DNA of 64,000 nucleotides from Campylobacter sp. RM16192. GTDB taxonomy: Bacteria > Campylobacterota > Campylobacteria > Campylobacterales > Campylobacteraceae. Under the pieces are notes generated by a model, which saw only the letters and a list, made by a program, of their open reading frames with translations, was not told the DNA's origin and searched no databases. A program made the position numbers and the translations under genes. Shown here piece after piece: positions 10,059 to 18,655 of this stretch. Position 1 is the stretch's first letter, and each line of letters starts with the position of its first letter. Location of the stretch: NCBI RefSeq assembly GCF_004803855.2, contig NZ_CP012552.1, positions 744,001 through 808,000 of the forward strand. The letters are read 5' to 3'.

Positions 10059-10406
10059 ATGAACGAATTTTTCAAAAACGCTACACAGATCAAAGTTGAA
10101 GGTGCGACGCTGCCTTTTTATAAATTTAGCGAAGGGGGAGTTGAGTATATCGGGTTTGATTCACGCAAGTGTGTGCCGCCTGAGCCTATGGTAAATGCTC
10201 TTGTAGCTTTAAATTTGATAGCAGATAGCAAAGCCAAAGTCATGATGATAAATCACCACTATCCCGTCGCTCTCATCCCAAAGATCGAGCATAGCTACGA
10301 TATCACCCACGAAAAGCTTCAAGGTGAAGAGGTAAAAGTGATAATCAGCCTAAAAGAGGGCGCAAGCGCGCAGACACTAGACACAAACGTAAAATGCGGT
10401 GGCTAA
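10059..10406 (+). CDS. Small DUF2249-like protein
   Basis: A 115-residue soluble protein without signal peptide. From about residue 30 the pattern FDSRKCVPPEPMVNALVAL, then a strand and VMMINHHYPVALIPKI, then EEVKVIISLKEG resembles DUF2249, a small alpha/beta TusA-like fold often found beside denitrification and nitric-oxide genes. That match is by eye and moderate. His residues at the INHHYP step and Cys38 could bind metal or heme, but this is speculation. A good AAGGA precedes the ATG. Its stop abuts the start of the membrane protein, so the two are almost certainly co-translated. Confidence 0.6.
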   Translation: MNEFFKNATQIKVEGATLPFYKFSEGGVEYIGFDSRKCVPPEPMVNALVALNLIADSKAKVMMINHHYPVALIPKIEHSYDITHEKLQGEEVKVIISLKEGASAQTLDTNVKCGG

Positions 10407-11588
10407 ATGCTGCTAAACACATTTGCTCCGCCATTTAGTCTGGTAGGCGGATATTTTATTGTTGGGATTTTGTTTTTGCTTGCAAGCGTGTTTGTCTTTT
10501 TCGGAGTTGATTTAAGCGCACTTACAAGTCTAAAAACAGCCGGGCTTTTCCACGTCTATCTCGTGGGATTTGTCATGAGTATCATCATCGGAGCGCTCTA
10601 TCAGCTTACTTCCGTCATCCTTGAAAAGGCTTTTTCTACTATAAAATTTGCTTTTTTAAATTTGCTTTTATATTCGGTTGGCGTTTTAGTGCTAAGCCTT
10701 GGGATGTATCTTGAAAAGATGGCGCTTATCCATGCGGGAGGCGGGATTTTATTTATCGCGCTACTATTTTTTGCCGTTACTTACGCACTTAGCTTTTTAG
10801 GCGCTAAAAAGGGCGGCTTGGCTGTCATAGCGCTACTTATCTCGGCTCTATTTTTGCTTGTCGGAGTCGTGCTTGGCTTCATGCTTATCTTGATACTGTC
10901 TGGCAAATTCGCGCTTGATTTTGAACTCGTTTTACACTACCACATCTACTTTGTGCTTGGCTTTGTATTTTTGATCATAGTGGGTGTCGCAAGCGTGCTT
11001 TTGCCTATGTTTGCTCTTGTGCATGATCTTAAATTTTATCTTAGCAAACTATCTATAGCACTATTTTTAGCTGGCGGCGTGGCGCTTAAATTTAGCCTTG
11101 AGCTGGCTTTTACTTTGATATCTTTGAGTGTGATTTGCTTTTTTATTGAAGCGCTTTTGATACTTAAAAAAAGAGTTAGAAAGGCTTATGACTACTGGAA
11201 TTTAAATGTCTTTTTTGCTCTTCTTTGGCTACTTGTTTGCATAGTTTTTATAGCTCTTAATAAAATAGAATTTGCCGTATTTATGCTTACTTTTGGCTTT
11301 TTGTATGCCTTTATAGTCGGACATCTTTATAAGATAATGCCGTTTTTGATCTGGTATCATTATGTGGCGAAATTTGTAGGCAAGACTAAGGTGCCTTTGC
11401 TTGATGATATGATGATAAAATGGGTCGCAAATTTGTCTTTGGCGCTCCAGACGGTTTCGGTTGCGGCTTATTTTGGCGGTTTAAATTTGCTAAGTCAAAT
11501 TTGCCTTGTGTTAAGTGTGGTGCTAGTTGTGGTTAATGTGATAAACTTTTTTAAATATACTAAATTCGGAGTTAAAAATGAAGGATAA
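10407..11588 (+). CDS. NnrS-like / heme-copper-oxidase-subunit-I-like multipass membrane protein
   Basis: A 393-residue protein with about 12 hydrophobic helices and hardly any soluble part. Conserved-looking histidines sit in or near helices: LFHVYLVGF, VLHYHIYFVLGF and VGHLYKIMPFLIWYHYV. The repeated H-x-Y/F-x-x-G-F layout recalls NnrS and the cytochrome oxidase subunit I superfamily, which use histidines for heme or copper. NnrS proteins are linked to resistance to nitric-oxide stress. It lies between a DUF2249-like and a MIP18-family gene, a grouping known from denitrifiers. Metal binding and function are inference. The 3' end overlaps the next gene by 11 bases. Confidence 0.6.
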   Translation: MLLNTFAPPFSLVGGYFIVGILFLLASVFVFFGVDLSALTSLKTAGLFHVYLVGFVMSIIIGALYQLTSVILEKAFSTIKFAFLNLLLYSVGVLVLSLGMYLEKMALIHAGGGILFIALLFFAVTYALSFLGAKKGGLAVIALLISALFLLVGVVLGFMLILILSGKFALDFELVLHYHIYFVLGFVFLIIVGVASVLLPMFALVHDLKFYLSKLSIALFLAGGVALKFSLELAFTLISLSVICFFIEALLILKKRVRKAYDYWNLNVFFALLWLLVCIVFIALNKIEFAVFMLTFGFLYAFIVGHLYKIMPFLIWYHYVAKFVGKTKVPLLDDMMIKWVANLSLALQTVSVAAYFGGLNLLSQICLVLSVVLVVVNVINFFKYTKFGVKNEG

Positions 11589-11868
11589 AATTTACAAAGC
11601 GCTTTCAAATATAGTCGATCCCGAAGTGGGATTTGACATAGTGTCTTTGGGGTTTATATATGATGTTAAGGAAAATGATGGCAGGGCGGTTGTTACGATG
11701 ACGCTTTCAACTCGTTCTTGCCCGCTTCATGAGCTCATTTTATGTTGGGTTAAAGAGGCAACTTTAAGTGTTGAAGGGGTAAATGAATGCGATATAAATT
11801 TGGTTTGGGAACCGGCTTGGAATATCTCTATGGCAAGCGATGAGGTAAAAGCAGCTCTTGGAGCTTGA
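11578..11868 (+). CDS. MIP18/DUF59-family iron-sulfur assembly factor
   Basis: A 96-residue protein of the MIP18 (DUF59, PaaD/SufT-like) family, which helps mature Fe-S proteins. The signature is clear: NIVDPEVGFDIVSLGFIYDV at the N terminus, then VTMTLSTRSCPLHELI with the conserved cysteine, and VWEPAWNISMAS near the end. It starts inside the NnrS-like gene, so the three genes form a single unit. It may supply clusters to a target made under the same low-oxygen or NO signal. Confidence 0.85.
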   Translation: MKDKIYKALSNIVDPEVGFDIVSLGFIYDVKENDGRAVVTMTLSTRSCPLHELILCWVKEATLSVEGVNECDINLVWEPAWNISMASDEVKAALGA

Positions 11869-11912
11869 AGTTTGCTTAAATAAATTAATATAAATTTACT
11901 TAAATTTTGAGG

Positions 11913-11944
11913 TTAGATCCGCAGAGTGGCTTGTACGGATCTAA
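11913..11944. terminator. Stem-loop between convergent genes
   Basis: TTAGATCCG (11913-11921) pairs with CGGATCTAA (11936-11944) in the short gap between the MIP18 gene and the 3' end of ftsZ. There is no strong T-run on either side; a weak two-way terminator is the simplest reading. Confidence 0.45.
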
Positions 11945-11958
11945 AATTTGAGGATTTG

Positions 11959-13101
11959 TTAGTCCATTTGATGTCTGATGTATGTAGGCAGTTCAAGTAT
12001 AGCTTGAGCCTCTTCACTATCATATCCGCCGCTTACTTTTAGTTTGTGTAGTCTTTGGTTTAAAAATGGATTACTTGAACAATTTTGAATAGGTTGTTCT
12101 GTGGTAGTTGTTTTCTCCTCTTTGCTCTTAAAGCCTGTGGCTACTATTGTAACTTGAACCTTATTGTTTTCTATGTTGTCATCTGAAGTTGTGCCAAAAA
12201 TTATATCAGCATACTCGTCTGCTGCATCATTTATGATAGTCATGGCCTCGTCTATATCAGACATTGGACATTCTGGGTGAATTTTAAAGTGAACCAATAC
12301 ACCCATTGCACCATTTATGGAGACATCATCAAGAAGTGGAGATTGGATAGCGTTTTTGATAGCCTCTTGAGCTGCTTCTTCGCCTTCAGCTTCGCCAACC
12401 CCCATTAGAGCCATTCCTCTATGCTCCATTACTTTTTTAACATCCGCAAAGTCAAGATTTATATCGCTCTTTCCTGAGCCAAGTACTATTGTACTCATTC
12501 CGCTTACCGCACGTGCTAATACATCATCTACTATCTTAAAGCTATCTTTAATGCCTGCTTTTTTGTCTATAAGTGTTAGCAGCTTGTTATTTGGAATAAC
12601 AACTATTGAGTCACTCTCTTTTCTGAGCTCTTCAAGACCCATATCTGCTAATTTTTTACGTTTCTTACCCTCAAAAGGAAATGGAGTTGTGACTACGGCT
12701 ATTGTTAGAGCTCCAACTTCTTTAGCCACCTGCGCTATTATAGGAGCAGCTCCTGTGCCTGTACCTCCGCCAAGACCTGAAGCTATAAATACAATGTCTG
12801 AGTATTCGAGTGTGCTTTTTATCTCTTCGTAGCTTTCTTGGGCGGCCTCTCGTCCTACTTCAGGCATCATTCCTGCGCCAAGACCTTTAGTTTTTTTCTC
12901 TCCTAATTGAAGCTTGGTATATGCTAAAGAGTTTTCAAGAGCTTTGACATCAGTATTGGCTACAATTAGATCAATGTCTATATTTCCGCCACTCTCTCTT
13001 ATCATATGATTTATCATATTTCCGCCGCCACCGCCAACACCTACGACTTTAATCTTAGCGCCGTAAGTGCTTTTTTTCTCCTCTACAGTAAAGCCACTCA
13101 T
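11959..13101 (-). CDS. ftsZ: Cell division protein FtsZ
   Basis: Tubulin-like GTPase that forms the division ring. The nucleotide-binding signature GGGTGTGAAP is present, preceded by VGVGGGGGNMINHM, and the C-terminal peptide ELPTYIRHQ matches the tail that binds FtsA and other partners. I start it at ATG 13101 (MSGFTVEEKK), because AGGAGA lies 8 bases upstream and the longer frame to 13158 runs back into ftsA. The protein is then 380 residues, normal size. It lies 14 bases after ftsA in the order ppiD-ftsA-ftsZ, as I recall for C. jejuni. Confidence 0.97.
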   Translation of the reverse strand: MSGFTVEEKKSTYGAKIKVVGVGGGGGNMINHMIRESGGNIDIDLIVANTDVKALENSLAYTKLQLGEKKTKGLGAGMMPEVGREAAQESYEEIKSTLEYSDIVFIASGLGGGTGTGAAPIIAQVAKEVGALTIAVVTTPFPFEGKKRKKLADMGLEELRKESDSIVVIPNNKLLTLIDKKAGIKDSFKIVDDVLARAVSGMSTIVLGSGKSDINLDFADVKKVMEHRGMALMGVGEAEGEEAAQEAIKNAIQSPLLDDVSINGAMGVLVHFKIHPECPMSDIDEAMTIINDAADEYADIIFGTTSDDNIENNKVQVTIVATGFKSKEEKTTTTEQPIQNCSSNPFLNQRLHKLKVSGGYDSEEAQAILELPTYIRHQMD

Positions 13102-13115
13102 ATATAATCTCCTAG

Positions 13116-14534
13116 TTAAAATAGTTGTGTCATTTTTTGCCAAGCTTGCGAAAGCCAACTATCTTTTTTCTCTTTGTTAATATTCACAATATCAGCTAAT
13201 TCGTGTTTGTCTTCTATTTTTAAGTCTTCTGGATCAAATTCATCATCCAAAACACTTCCTTGAAACATTTTGTTATTAGCATCATTTTGTGTATTTGTAT
13301 TTTGATTCTTCGGATCTTGAACTATGTTTTTCAAATTTTTATTTTTTACGATAGACTCATCTTTATATCTCATCTTCTTCTCAGAATCTATTTCGTATGG
13401 AGTAAAATATCCTGCGCCATACATACAAAGACCGATAGCACAAGAGTTAGCAGGATCCCTCATGATCTCATAAAGCCCCTCTGTTTCTCTTGGTTTTGCT
13501 ATTCTAATAGGCATGTTATCAAAGATGGCAGATGCCAGATCTCTTATACCTTCAAGCTTTATCATGCCTCCTGTTAGAACGACTCCTGCTGCAATGGAGT
13601 TTTTGTAGCCACTATCTTCTAGCATTTTTGCAAGTATCATAAGAGTCTCTTCGGCTCTTGCGTAAATAACGTTTGATATGACATCAAGTGAGACTTCTTG
13701 AACTTTTCCATCATCATTTATAGGTGGAATTTCAACCAGCTCATTGGCTCTATTTATAAGTGAGCCATAGTTTATCTTTATCTCTTCGGCTTTTAAAAGT
13801 GGAGTATGAAGCGCTGCTGAAAGATCGTTTGTGATATTAGCAGAGCCGACTCCTAAAAATTCGTTATATCTTATAGAATTTCCGGAATGTACTATCATAT
13901 CGCAAGTGGCGCCTCCCATATCTATAAGCGCTACACCTAGATCTTTTTCATCTTGATTTAGAGTGGCTATGGCTGAGGCATAGCTTGAAAGAACTATATT
14001 ATCAGGCTCGACTCCAGCTAAATTTAAAGCTTTTCTTAGATTGCTAAGTGAAGATTTTTGCGCTGTTATTATATGGGTTTGGACCTCAAGTCTACTTCCG
14101 TTCATTCCTAAAGGATCTTCTATGTGCTCTTGATCATCTACTTTAAAGTTGTAAGGAAGTATGTGAAGCTTTTCATAATCATTATGAATTAAAGCTCTTC
14201 TATCTGATTCAAACATTGAGCGATTTATCTCTTTAATTCCTATTTCATGATTTGGTATATTTACAACTCCGTTACTATCTACACTTTTTGTATACGCGCC
14301 AGAAATTGATACTACAACCTTTTCGTAATAGGTTCCAGCTATTCTTTGAGCATCCATTAAAGCGTTTTTTATAGATTTTGAAGCTAGCTCAATATTTGTG
14401 ATTATCCCTTTTTTTATACCCTGTGTTTTTGCTGTTCCGATGCCGATTATTTTAAGTCCATTTTCGTCATGCTGAGCTATTACGGCACATACTTCTATGG
14501 AGCCGACATCAATGCCTAGAATTTTAGTGCTCAA
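13116..14534 (-). CDS. ftsA: Cell division protein FtsA
   Basis: Actin-like ATPase that links FtsZ to the membrane and recruits later division proteins. The phosphate-binding segments are KILGIDVGSIEVCAVI at the start and LIDMGGATCDMIVH mid-protein; GVVLTGGMIKLEGI marks the adenosine region. After the fold comes a long polar linker (about 395-455, Asn/Asp/Lys-rich) and a C-terminal amphipathic helix, WLSQAWQKMTQLF, expected to bind the membrane. The start is TTG with AAGG upstream, 6 bases after ppiD. The linker makes it longer (472) than typical E. coli FtsA (420). Confidence 0.95.
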   Translation of the reverse strand: MSTKILGIDVGSIEVCAVIAQHDENGLKIIGIGTAKTQGIKKGIITNIELASKSIKNALMDAQRIAGTYYEKVVVSISGAYTKSVDSNGVVNIPNHEIGIKEINRSMFESDRRALIHNDYEKLHILPYNFKVDDQEHIEDPLGMNGSRLEVQTHIITAQKSSLSNLRKALNLAGVEPDNIVLSSYASAIATLNQDEKDLGVALIDMGGATCDMIVHSGNSIRYNEFLGVGSANITNDLSAALHTPLLKAEEIKINYGSLINRANELVEIPPINDDGKVQEVSLDVISNVIYARAEETLMILAKMLEDSGYKNSIAAGVVLTGGMIKLEGIRDLASAIFDNMPIRIAKPRETEGLYEIMRDPANSCAIGLCMYGAGYFTPYEIDSEKKMRYKDESIVKNKNLKNIVQDPKNQNTNTQNDANNKMFQGSVLDDEFDPEDLKIEDKHELADIVNINKEKKDSWLSQAWQKMTQLF

Positions 14535-14540
14535 GATCCA

Positions 14541-16016
14541 CTACCTTTTGTAATAATATTCTACTTGATAACGTTTTTGTAACGCACTTGTTAGGTCTTT
14601 AATGAGTTCGCTATTTTTAAGATAACTAACATTTTGTGTTACTATATCTTTATACTCATTTTCCTTTTTATTATTAAGCAACTTTTGTTCCAAAATTTCG
14701 TATACAACGGCTTTATTGTCTAATAACACATATCCTTGTTTGTTATTGCTATCAAACAAGTTACTAACAAAAGCGTTAAATTCTGTGCTGCTTAGATCTT
14801 CTATATTCAAATCAGAATCTCTACTTATAAAGCCTATATCCTTACCTTTAAAGCCATCATTTAGTAATTTTTTAGCCTTTTGCTCTACTAATTCTTTCTC
14901 TTTCCTATCTTTGTATACAGACAATACTTGCTCTCTAGCTTGCTTGTAGCTCATTATTTCTGGTTTTTTAACCTCTACTAATTTTGCTATCATATAACCA
15001 TCTTGATTCTCTTTGGAAAATTCAAAAGGTTTTATCATGTCGCCAGCTTTTAAGCTTTTTAGTTCGTCTATTATAGGGAAGCTGAAGTCATCCTCTAATA
15101 TTTTTTGTTTGTCGCTAAGTTTTTTCTCGCCTTTTTTTACTAAAAGATACTCTTCAAGCGCTATTTTTTTACTGATTTTGAAGTTATAATCTTTTAAGAC
15201 ATCATTTTTGACTGTCTCAAATTCTTGAATTTTATCTTCGTTGTTTTTGTATGAATTTTTATTTTCATTGTAAAATTCTTTTAATTCTGTTACGTTCACA
15301 TCGGCACTTATCGCAGGTATAAAGCTTGTTTCTAGGTTATATTCTGTTTTTGTTTTATAGTTTCCCTTGCTTTCTTCCCATAGTTTTTTTACTCCGTCTT
15401 CATCTATGGTTATCTCATTTTCTGCCGCTTTTACAACTTGCAAAGAAACTCTATCTTGCATCAAGAAGCTAGATGTCATCATGTCTATGTCGTTTTTGTT
15501 TGTAGGTAAATTTATTGCATGTCTTAATTTGTCAAGCAATACTGCTCTTTTTAGATTTTTTTCATAATCTGCAGGATTTATTCTGGCTCTTTTTAAAACG
15601 TCATTGTAAAGGTCTTTACTAAATTTGCCGTCAATTTGAAAATTTTGATCGGCAACTATGTATTTAACTATGTCGTCATCATTTACGCCAAGCCCTAGAT
15701 CATCAGCGAAGTTTAACAACAAATTTTCTTGCACCAAAGACTCTATAGCCAAATTTTCAATCCCCATCTCTTTGGCCTTTTCTTCTGTTAGTTTTCCATC
15801 AAGCAGTTGATTGTAATAAGAGTATAGTTCGCCATATTTATTTTTAAATTCTTGGACACTTATCGCTCTATGTCCGACTTTGGCTATCGAAGTAGATTTT
15901 TCGGTGTTCATGCTATAAGCTCCCCATCCGACAAAGCCTGCTCCGACGAATGCTATAGTGCTTATCCAAATAGTGACCACTAAGTATTTTTTATGCTTTT
16001 GCATCCAAGTTATCAT
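14541..16016 (-). CDS. ppiD: PpiD/SurA-type periplasmic folding factor
   Basis: Membrane-anchored periplasmic chaperone of the SurA_N/PpiD type. Residues 11-33 form one transmembrane anchor with a short basic cytoplasmic tail (MITWMQKHKKY), then an N-terminal chaperone domain with the typical SVQEFKNKYGELYSYYNQLL segment. A parvulin-like region (about 240-390) is weakly conserved; residues around FEFSKENQDGYMIAKLVEVKKPEI match the end of the PPIase fold, but isomerase activity is not certain. AAGGGA precedes the ATG. It is the first gene of the ppiD-ftsA-ftsZ run. Confidence 0.88.
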   Translation of the reverse strand: MITWMQKHKKYLVVTIWISTIAFVGAGFVGWGAYSMNTEKSTSIAKVGHRAISVQEFKNKYGELYSYYNQLLDGKLTEEKAKEMGIENLAIESLVQENLLLNFADDLGLGVNDDDIVKYIVADQNFQIDGKFSKDLYNDVLKRARINPADYEKNLKRAVLLDKLRHAINLPTNKNDIDMMTSSFLMQDRVSLQVVKAAENEITIDEDGVKKLWEESKGNYKTKTEYNLETSFIPAISADVNVTELKEFYNENKNSYKNNEDKIQEFETVKNDVLKDYNFKISKKIALEEYLLVKKGEKKLSDKQKILEDDFSFPIIDELKSLKAGDMIKPFEFSKENQDGYMIAKLVEVKKPEIMSYKQAREQVLSVYKDRKEKELVEQKAKKLLNDGFKGKDIGFISRDSDLNIEDLSSTEFNAFVSNLFDSNNKQGYVLLDNKAVVYEILEQKLLNNKKENEYKDIVTQNVSYLKNSELIKDLTSALQKRYQVEYYYKR

Positions 16017-16147
16017 TAAGTTCCCTTTAAACTAACAATTAAAATTTAGATTTTATTTTACCGAATTTATGTGAATGTAACCTTAAATTCGCACTTTATA
16101 ATATGTAAAATTTATAAATTTACTAACATTTTAACACTGTTAGTTAT

Positions 16148-16726
16148 CTATATTTCGTATGAGTGTGCTATATGAAGTAATTTGCACGTATTTTCAAGAA
16201 TTGCAACGTCTTTTGCGAGCTGATACGCAGTTCTGTTATAGACATACACCCCATAACCTTTTATGATGATCATGTTTGTTTTATTTTCTTTCATATAACG
16301 ATAAATTTCAGTATCCGCTCTTTCGTACCAATCGTCAAATTGTTTTGGATCGTATATTGGAATTTCATGATGTTTCATGTATCCAAAATAATCTTTTGGT
16401 TTGATAAAAGTGTGATTTAAAGTATATGCGGTTAAATAAGGAGGCATCGCATAACAGACATATTTGGCCTCATTTATGTTTTTGTAAATATTTATGTGTA
16501 TGTCAGCATCTAAGCTCGCATCATTCCATCTATAGTCTTTTTTGGAATTTAAAAGGACTAAATCTTCCTCTTTAAGATTATCAAAAATAGCATTTTTTTT
16601 ATTTATCAAAAACTGTTCAAACTCTATTCTGGCAGATATTGAGCCATGAAAAATACCTAAAAAATTCTTCCTAAACATAGAGAGTGAAATTTTACTTATC
16701 TGTTCGGCTGAATATTTTAAATCCAT
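16148..16726 (-). CDS. Class II aldolase/adducin-fold protein lacking the metal-binding histidines
   Basis: 192 residues with the class II aldolase/adducin layout: GIFHGSISARI (24-34) matches the phosphate-binding GN.S.R region, DADIHINIYKNI (73-84) the helix after the catalytic acid, and NRTAYQLAKDVAILENTCKLL (164-184) the C-terminal helix. The zinc ligands are not there. The usual H-x-H after the first beta hairpin is replaced by CYAMPPY (91-97), and the third His in NHG is replaced by KGYG (156-159). The acid position appears to be Asp rather than Glu. A pseudoenzyme or adducin-like binding role is likely. It sits between ppiD and rsmH. Confidence 0.75.
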   Translation of the reverse strand: MDLKYSAEQISKISLSMFRKNFLGIFHGSISARIEFEQFLINKKNAIFDNLKEEDLVLLNSKKDYRWNDASLDADIHINIYKNINEAKYVCYAMPPYLTAYTLNHTFIKPKDYFGYMKHHEIPIYDPKQFDDWYERADTEIYRYMKENKTNMIIIKGYGVYVYNRTAYQLAKDVAILENTCKLLHIAHSYEI

Positions 16727-16792
16727 GACTTAACCTTTGATGAATTTGTTTTTTGTTATTATACATAAAAAATATATTTTGCAAGGATAACT

Positions 16793-17725
16793 TTGGAATC
16801 GCCACATATTCCCGTTTTGTTAGAGGAAGTTTTGTCAGCTTTTGATGATATTAAAAATGGAAGTGTCGTGGATTGTACTCTTGGTTACGCGGGTCATTCT
16901 AGTGCTATTTTGGCTAACAATAAAAATGTAAATTTAATAGCTTGCGATAGAGATGATGAGGCTATTAATTTTTCATCTTGCAGACTTAAAGAATTTGCCG
17001 GTAGAGTTAAAATTTACAAGAGTAGATTTTCTGAAATTTTAAATAAAATCGATACAAAAGAGGTTCGCGGAATTTTAGCAGATATTGGAGTCTCATCTCT
17101 TCAACTTGACAAAGATGATCGAGGTTTTAGTCTAAAAAGTGAAAATTTGGATATGAGAATGGATAGAGATTCTCAAATTTCAGCCTTTGATGTTGTAAAT
17201 TTTTACGACGAAGATAGATTGGCTCAAATTTTTAGAGATTACGGTGAGCTTACAAATGCAAAGCAGATTGCTTCAAAGATAATTTTGGCAAGAAAAAATG
17301 GTGAGATAAAGAGCGCTAGTGAGCTTGCAAATATAATAGGAACTAAATTTTTAAAAAATAGAAGCATAAGTCCTGCTACCTTGGCTTTTCAGGCAATTAG
17401 AATAGAAGTCAATAACGAATTAGCAGAGCTTGAGACTCTACTTGACGCTATAGAAAATTCAGATATTGATAACTGTGTAGTGGCTATAATAAGCTTTCAC
17501 TCGCTTGAAGACAGGATAGTAAAAACAAGATTTAAAAAGTGGGTCAAAAGTTGTATCTGTGATGATTCCGCAATGCGCTGTACTTGCGGAAATAATCACT
17601 CAAAAGGCAAAATAATAACAAAAAAAGCTATAATGGCATCCTCTAAAGAGATAAAAGAAAACCCAAGAAGTAGCTGTGCAAAGATGAGGGTGTTTAAAAT
17701 TTTAAGAGGCAATAATGCAAGATAA
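16793..17725 (+). CDS. rsmH: 16S rRNA (cytosine1402-N4)-methyltransferase RsmH (MraW)
   Basis: Methylates N4 of C1402 in 16S rRNA. The start HIPVLLEEVL, the SAM-binding VVDCTLGYAGHSSAIL, the GILADIGVSSLQLD block and the late CICDDSAMRCTCG cysteine cluster are diagnostic. Length 310 is normal. The start is TTG with AAGGA 5 bases upstream. It is divergent from the aldolase-fold gene and overlaps the following small FtsL-like gene by 11 bases, as in the dcw cluster of many bacteria. Confidence 0.96.
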   Translation: MESPHIPVLLEEVLSAFDDIKNGSVVDCTLGYAGHSSAILANNKNVNLIACDRDDEAINFSSCRLKEFAGRVKIYKSRFSEILNKIDTKEVRGILADIGVSSLQLDKDDRGFSLKSENLDMRMDRDSQISAFDVVNFYDEDRLAQIFRDYGELTNAKQIASKIILARKNGEIKSASELANIIGTKFLKNRSISPATLAFQAIRIEVNNELAELETLLDAIENSDIDNCVVAIISFHSLEDRIVKTRFKKWVKSCICDDSAMRCTCGNNHSKGKIITKKAIMASSKEIKENPRSSCAKMRVFKILRGNNAR

Positions 17726-17999
17726 AGAGGATTTACTGGCTCTTCATGAAGAGAGCCAAAAAGTAGAGCAAAATTTAAATTTCAATACTCTTTTGGTTGT
17801 CTATATAGCTATGCTTATAGCTTTTGCAATATTTTTGCCTAAAATTTACATAACAAATCAAATTTACTATACAAGCCGTGAGATAGCTGATTTAAGCGGT
17901 AAGAGAGATGTGCTTTTAGAGGAGAATAGAGATCTTAGGCTAAGAGTTGAACAGATCAAATATAAGCACCAGATCTCTGATCAGCTAAATTTAAAATAA
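17715..17999 (+). CDS. FtsL-like small bitopic membrane protein
   Basis: 94 residues: polar N terminus, one transmembrane helix (about 25-45, LLVVYIAMLIAFAIFLP), then a leucine-spaced coiled coil (about 55-90). This is the size, topology and position (directly after rsmH) of FtsL, which bridges FtsQ, FtsB and FtsWI at the septum. FtsL proteins diverge too far for a sequence match by eye, so position and shape carry the call. The ATG overlaps rsmH by 11 bases. Confidence 0.6.
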   Translation: MQDKEDLLALHEESQKVEQNLNFNTLLVVYIAMLIAFAIFLPKIYITNQIYYTSREIADLSGKRDVLLEENRDLRLRVEQIKYKHQISDQLNLK

Positions 18000-18000
18000 G

Positions 18001-18513
18001 TTATTTTATCCCTGTTTCAGACTGCGCTACCAATCTTTCCAATACATATTTTTCTAAATCTTTTCTTGGAATTTCATTCTTAGTAGCTTCGTTATATATC
18101 ATTTCAACTCTAGTGGAGTATTTCTCATAAGGAAAATATGGAAAATGTATAGCCCAAGCCTTTTTTATAAGTTCTTTACTGATGGCCTTTCTTGCCCAAA
18201 TTTTAAACATATCAAATCCAATAAATACAAGAGCTGTGGATATAATACAGCTTATTATAGATAGGTGAAAATCAAGCCTTGTGAATAGATTGTGAGTCAA
18301 TGTCAAAAGTGTCCCTACTATCAAAATACATATTATTCCATAGACAAGATATGTTTTAAAATATCTAAATTTGAAATTTAACTTAGCCGGATCAATAAGC
18401 ATTCCCTCGTTAAAAAGGCAGTTTGCCTCAAGCAGATCACGAAATAATACAGGCTTCTTTGACACTACAAAAATATTTTCTAAAATTATTTTTTTAAGCT
18501 CACTATCTCTCAT
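18001..18513 (-). CDS. Hypothetical protein with two membrane helices
   Basis: 170 residues, family not recognised. Two hydrophobic stretches (about 53-73 and 83-103) form a membrane hairpin between a basic N-terminal part and a charged C-terminal part, so both ends probably face the cytoplasm. There is no signal peptide and no catalytic motif. It converges on the FtsL-like gene with a one-base gap and is divergent from the transaminase gene. Confidence 0.6.
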   Translation of the reverse strand: MRDSELKKIILENIFVVSKKPVLFRDLLEANCLFNEGMLIDPAKLNFKFRYFKTYLVYGIICILIVGTLLTLTHNLFTRLDFHLSIISCIISTALVFIGFDMFKIWARKAISKELIKKAWAIHFPYFPYEKYSTRVEMIYNEATKNEIPRKDLEKYVLERLVAQSETGIK

Positions 18514-18655
18514 TTTCTCATACTTTTTCGTAAATTTCTTTTAATTATATCAAAAAAAATTTTAATAAGCGACTTAAGGCTTATCAAATTTATATTTATG
18601 GGCTTTTTTATGATCTCTAAGTTAAAATTACACAATTTAAATCAAAGGATATGTG

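Noticed and set aside
13102-13158. Upstream extension of ftsZ
   Set aside because: The extra 19 residues lie in the ftsA end, lack conservation with FtsZ starts, and AGGAGA fits the ATG at 13101.
16133-16143. TAACACTGTTA palindrome near the end of the aldolase-fold gene
   Set aside because: Eleven bases in AT-rich sequence, no promoter in the right place; likely chance.
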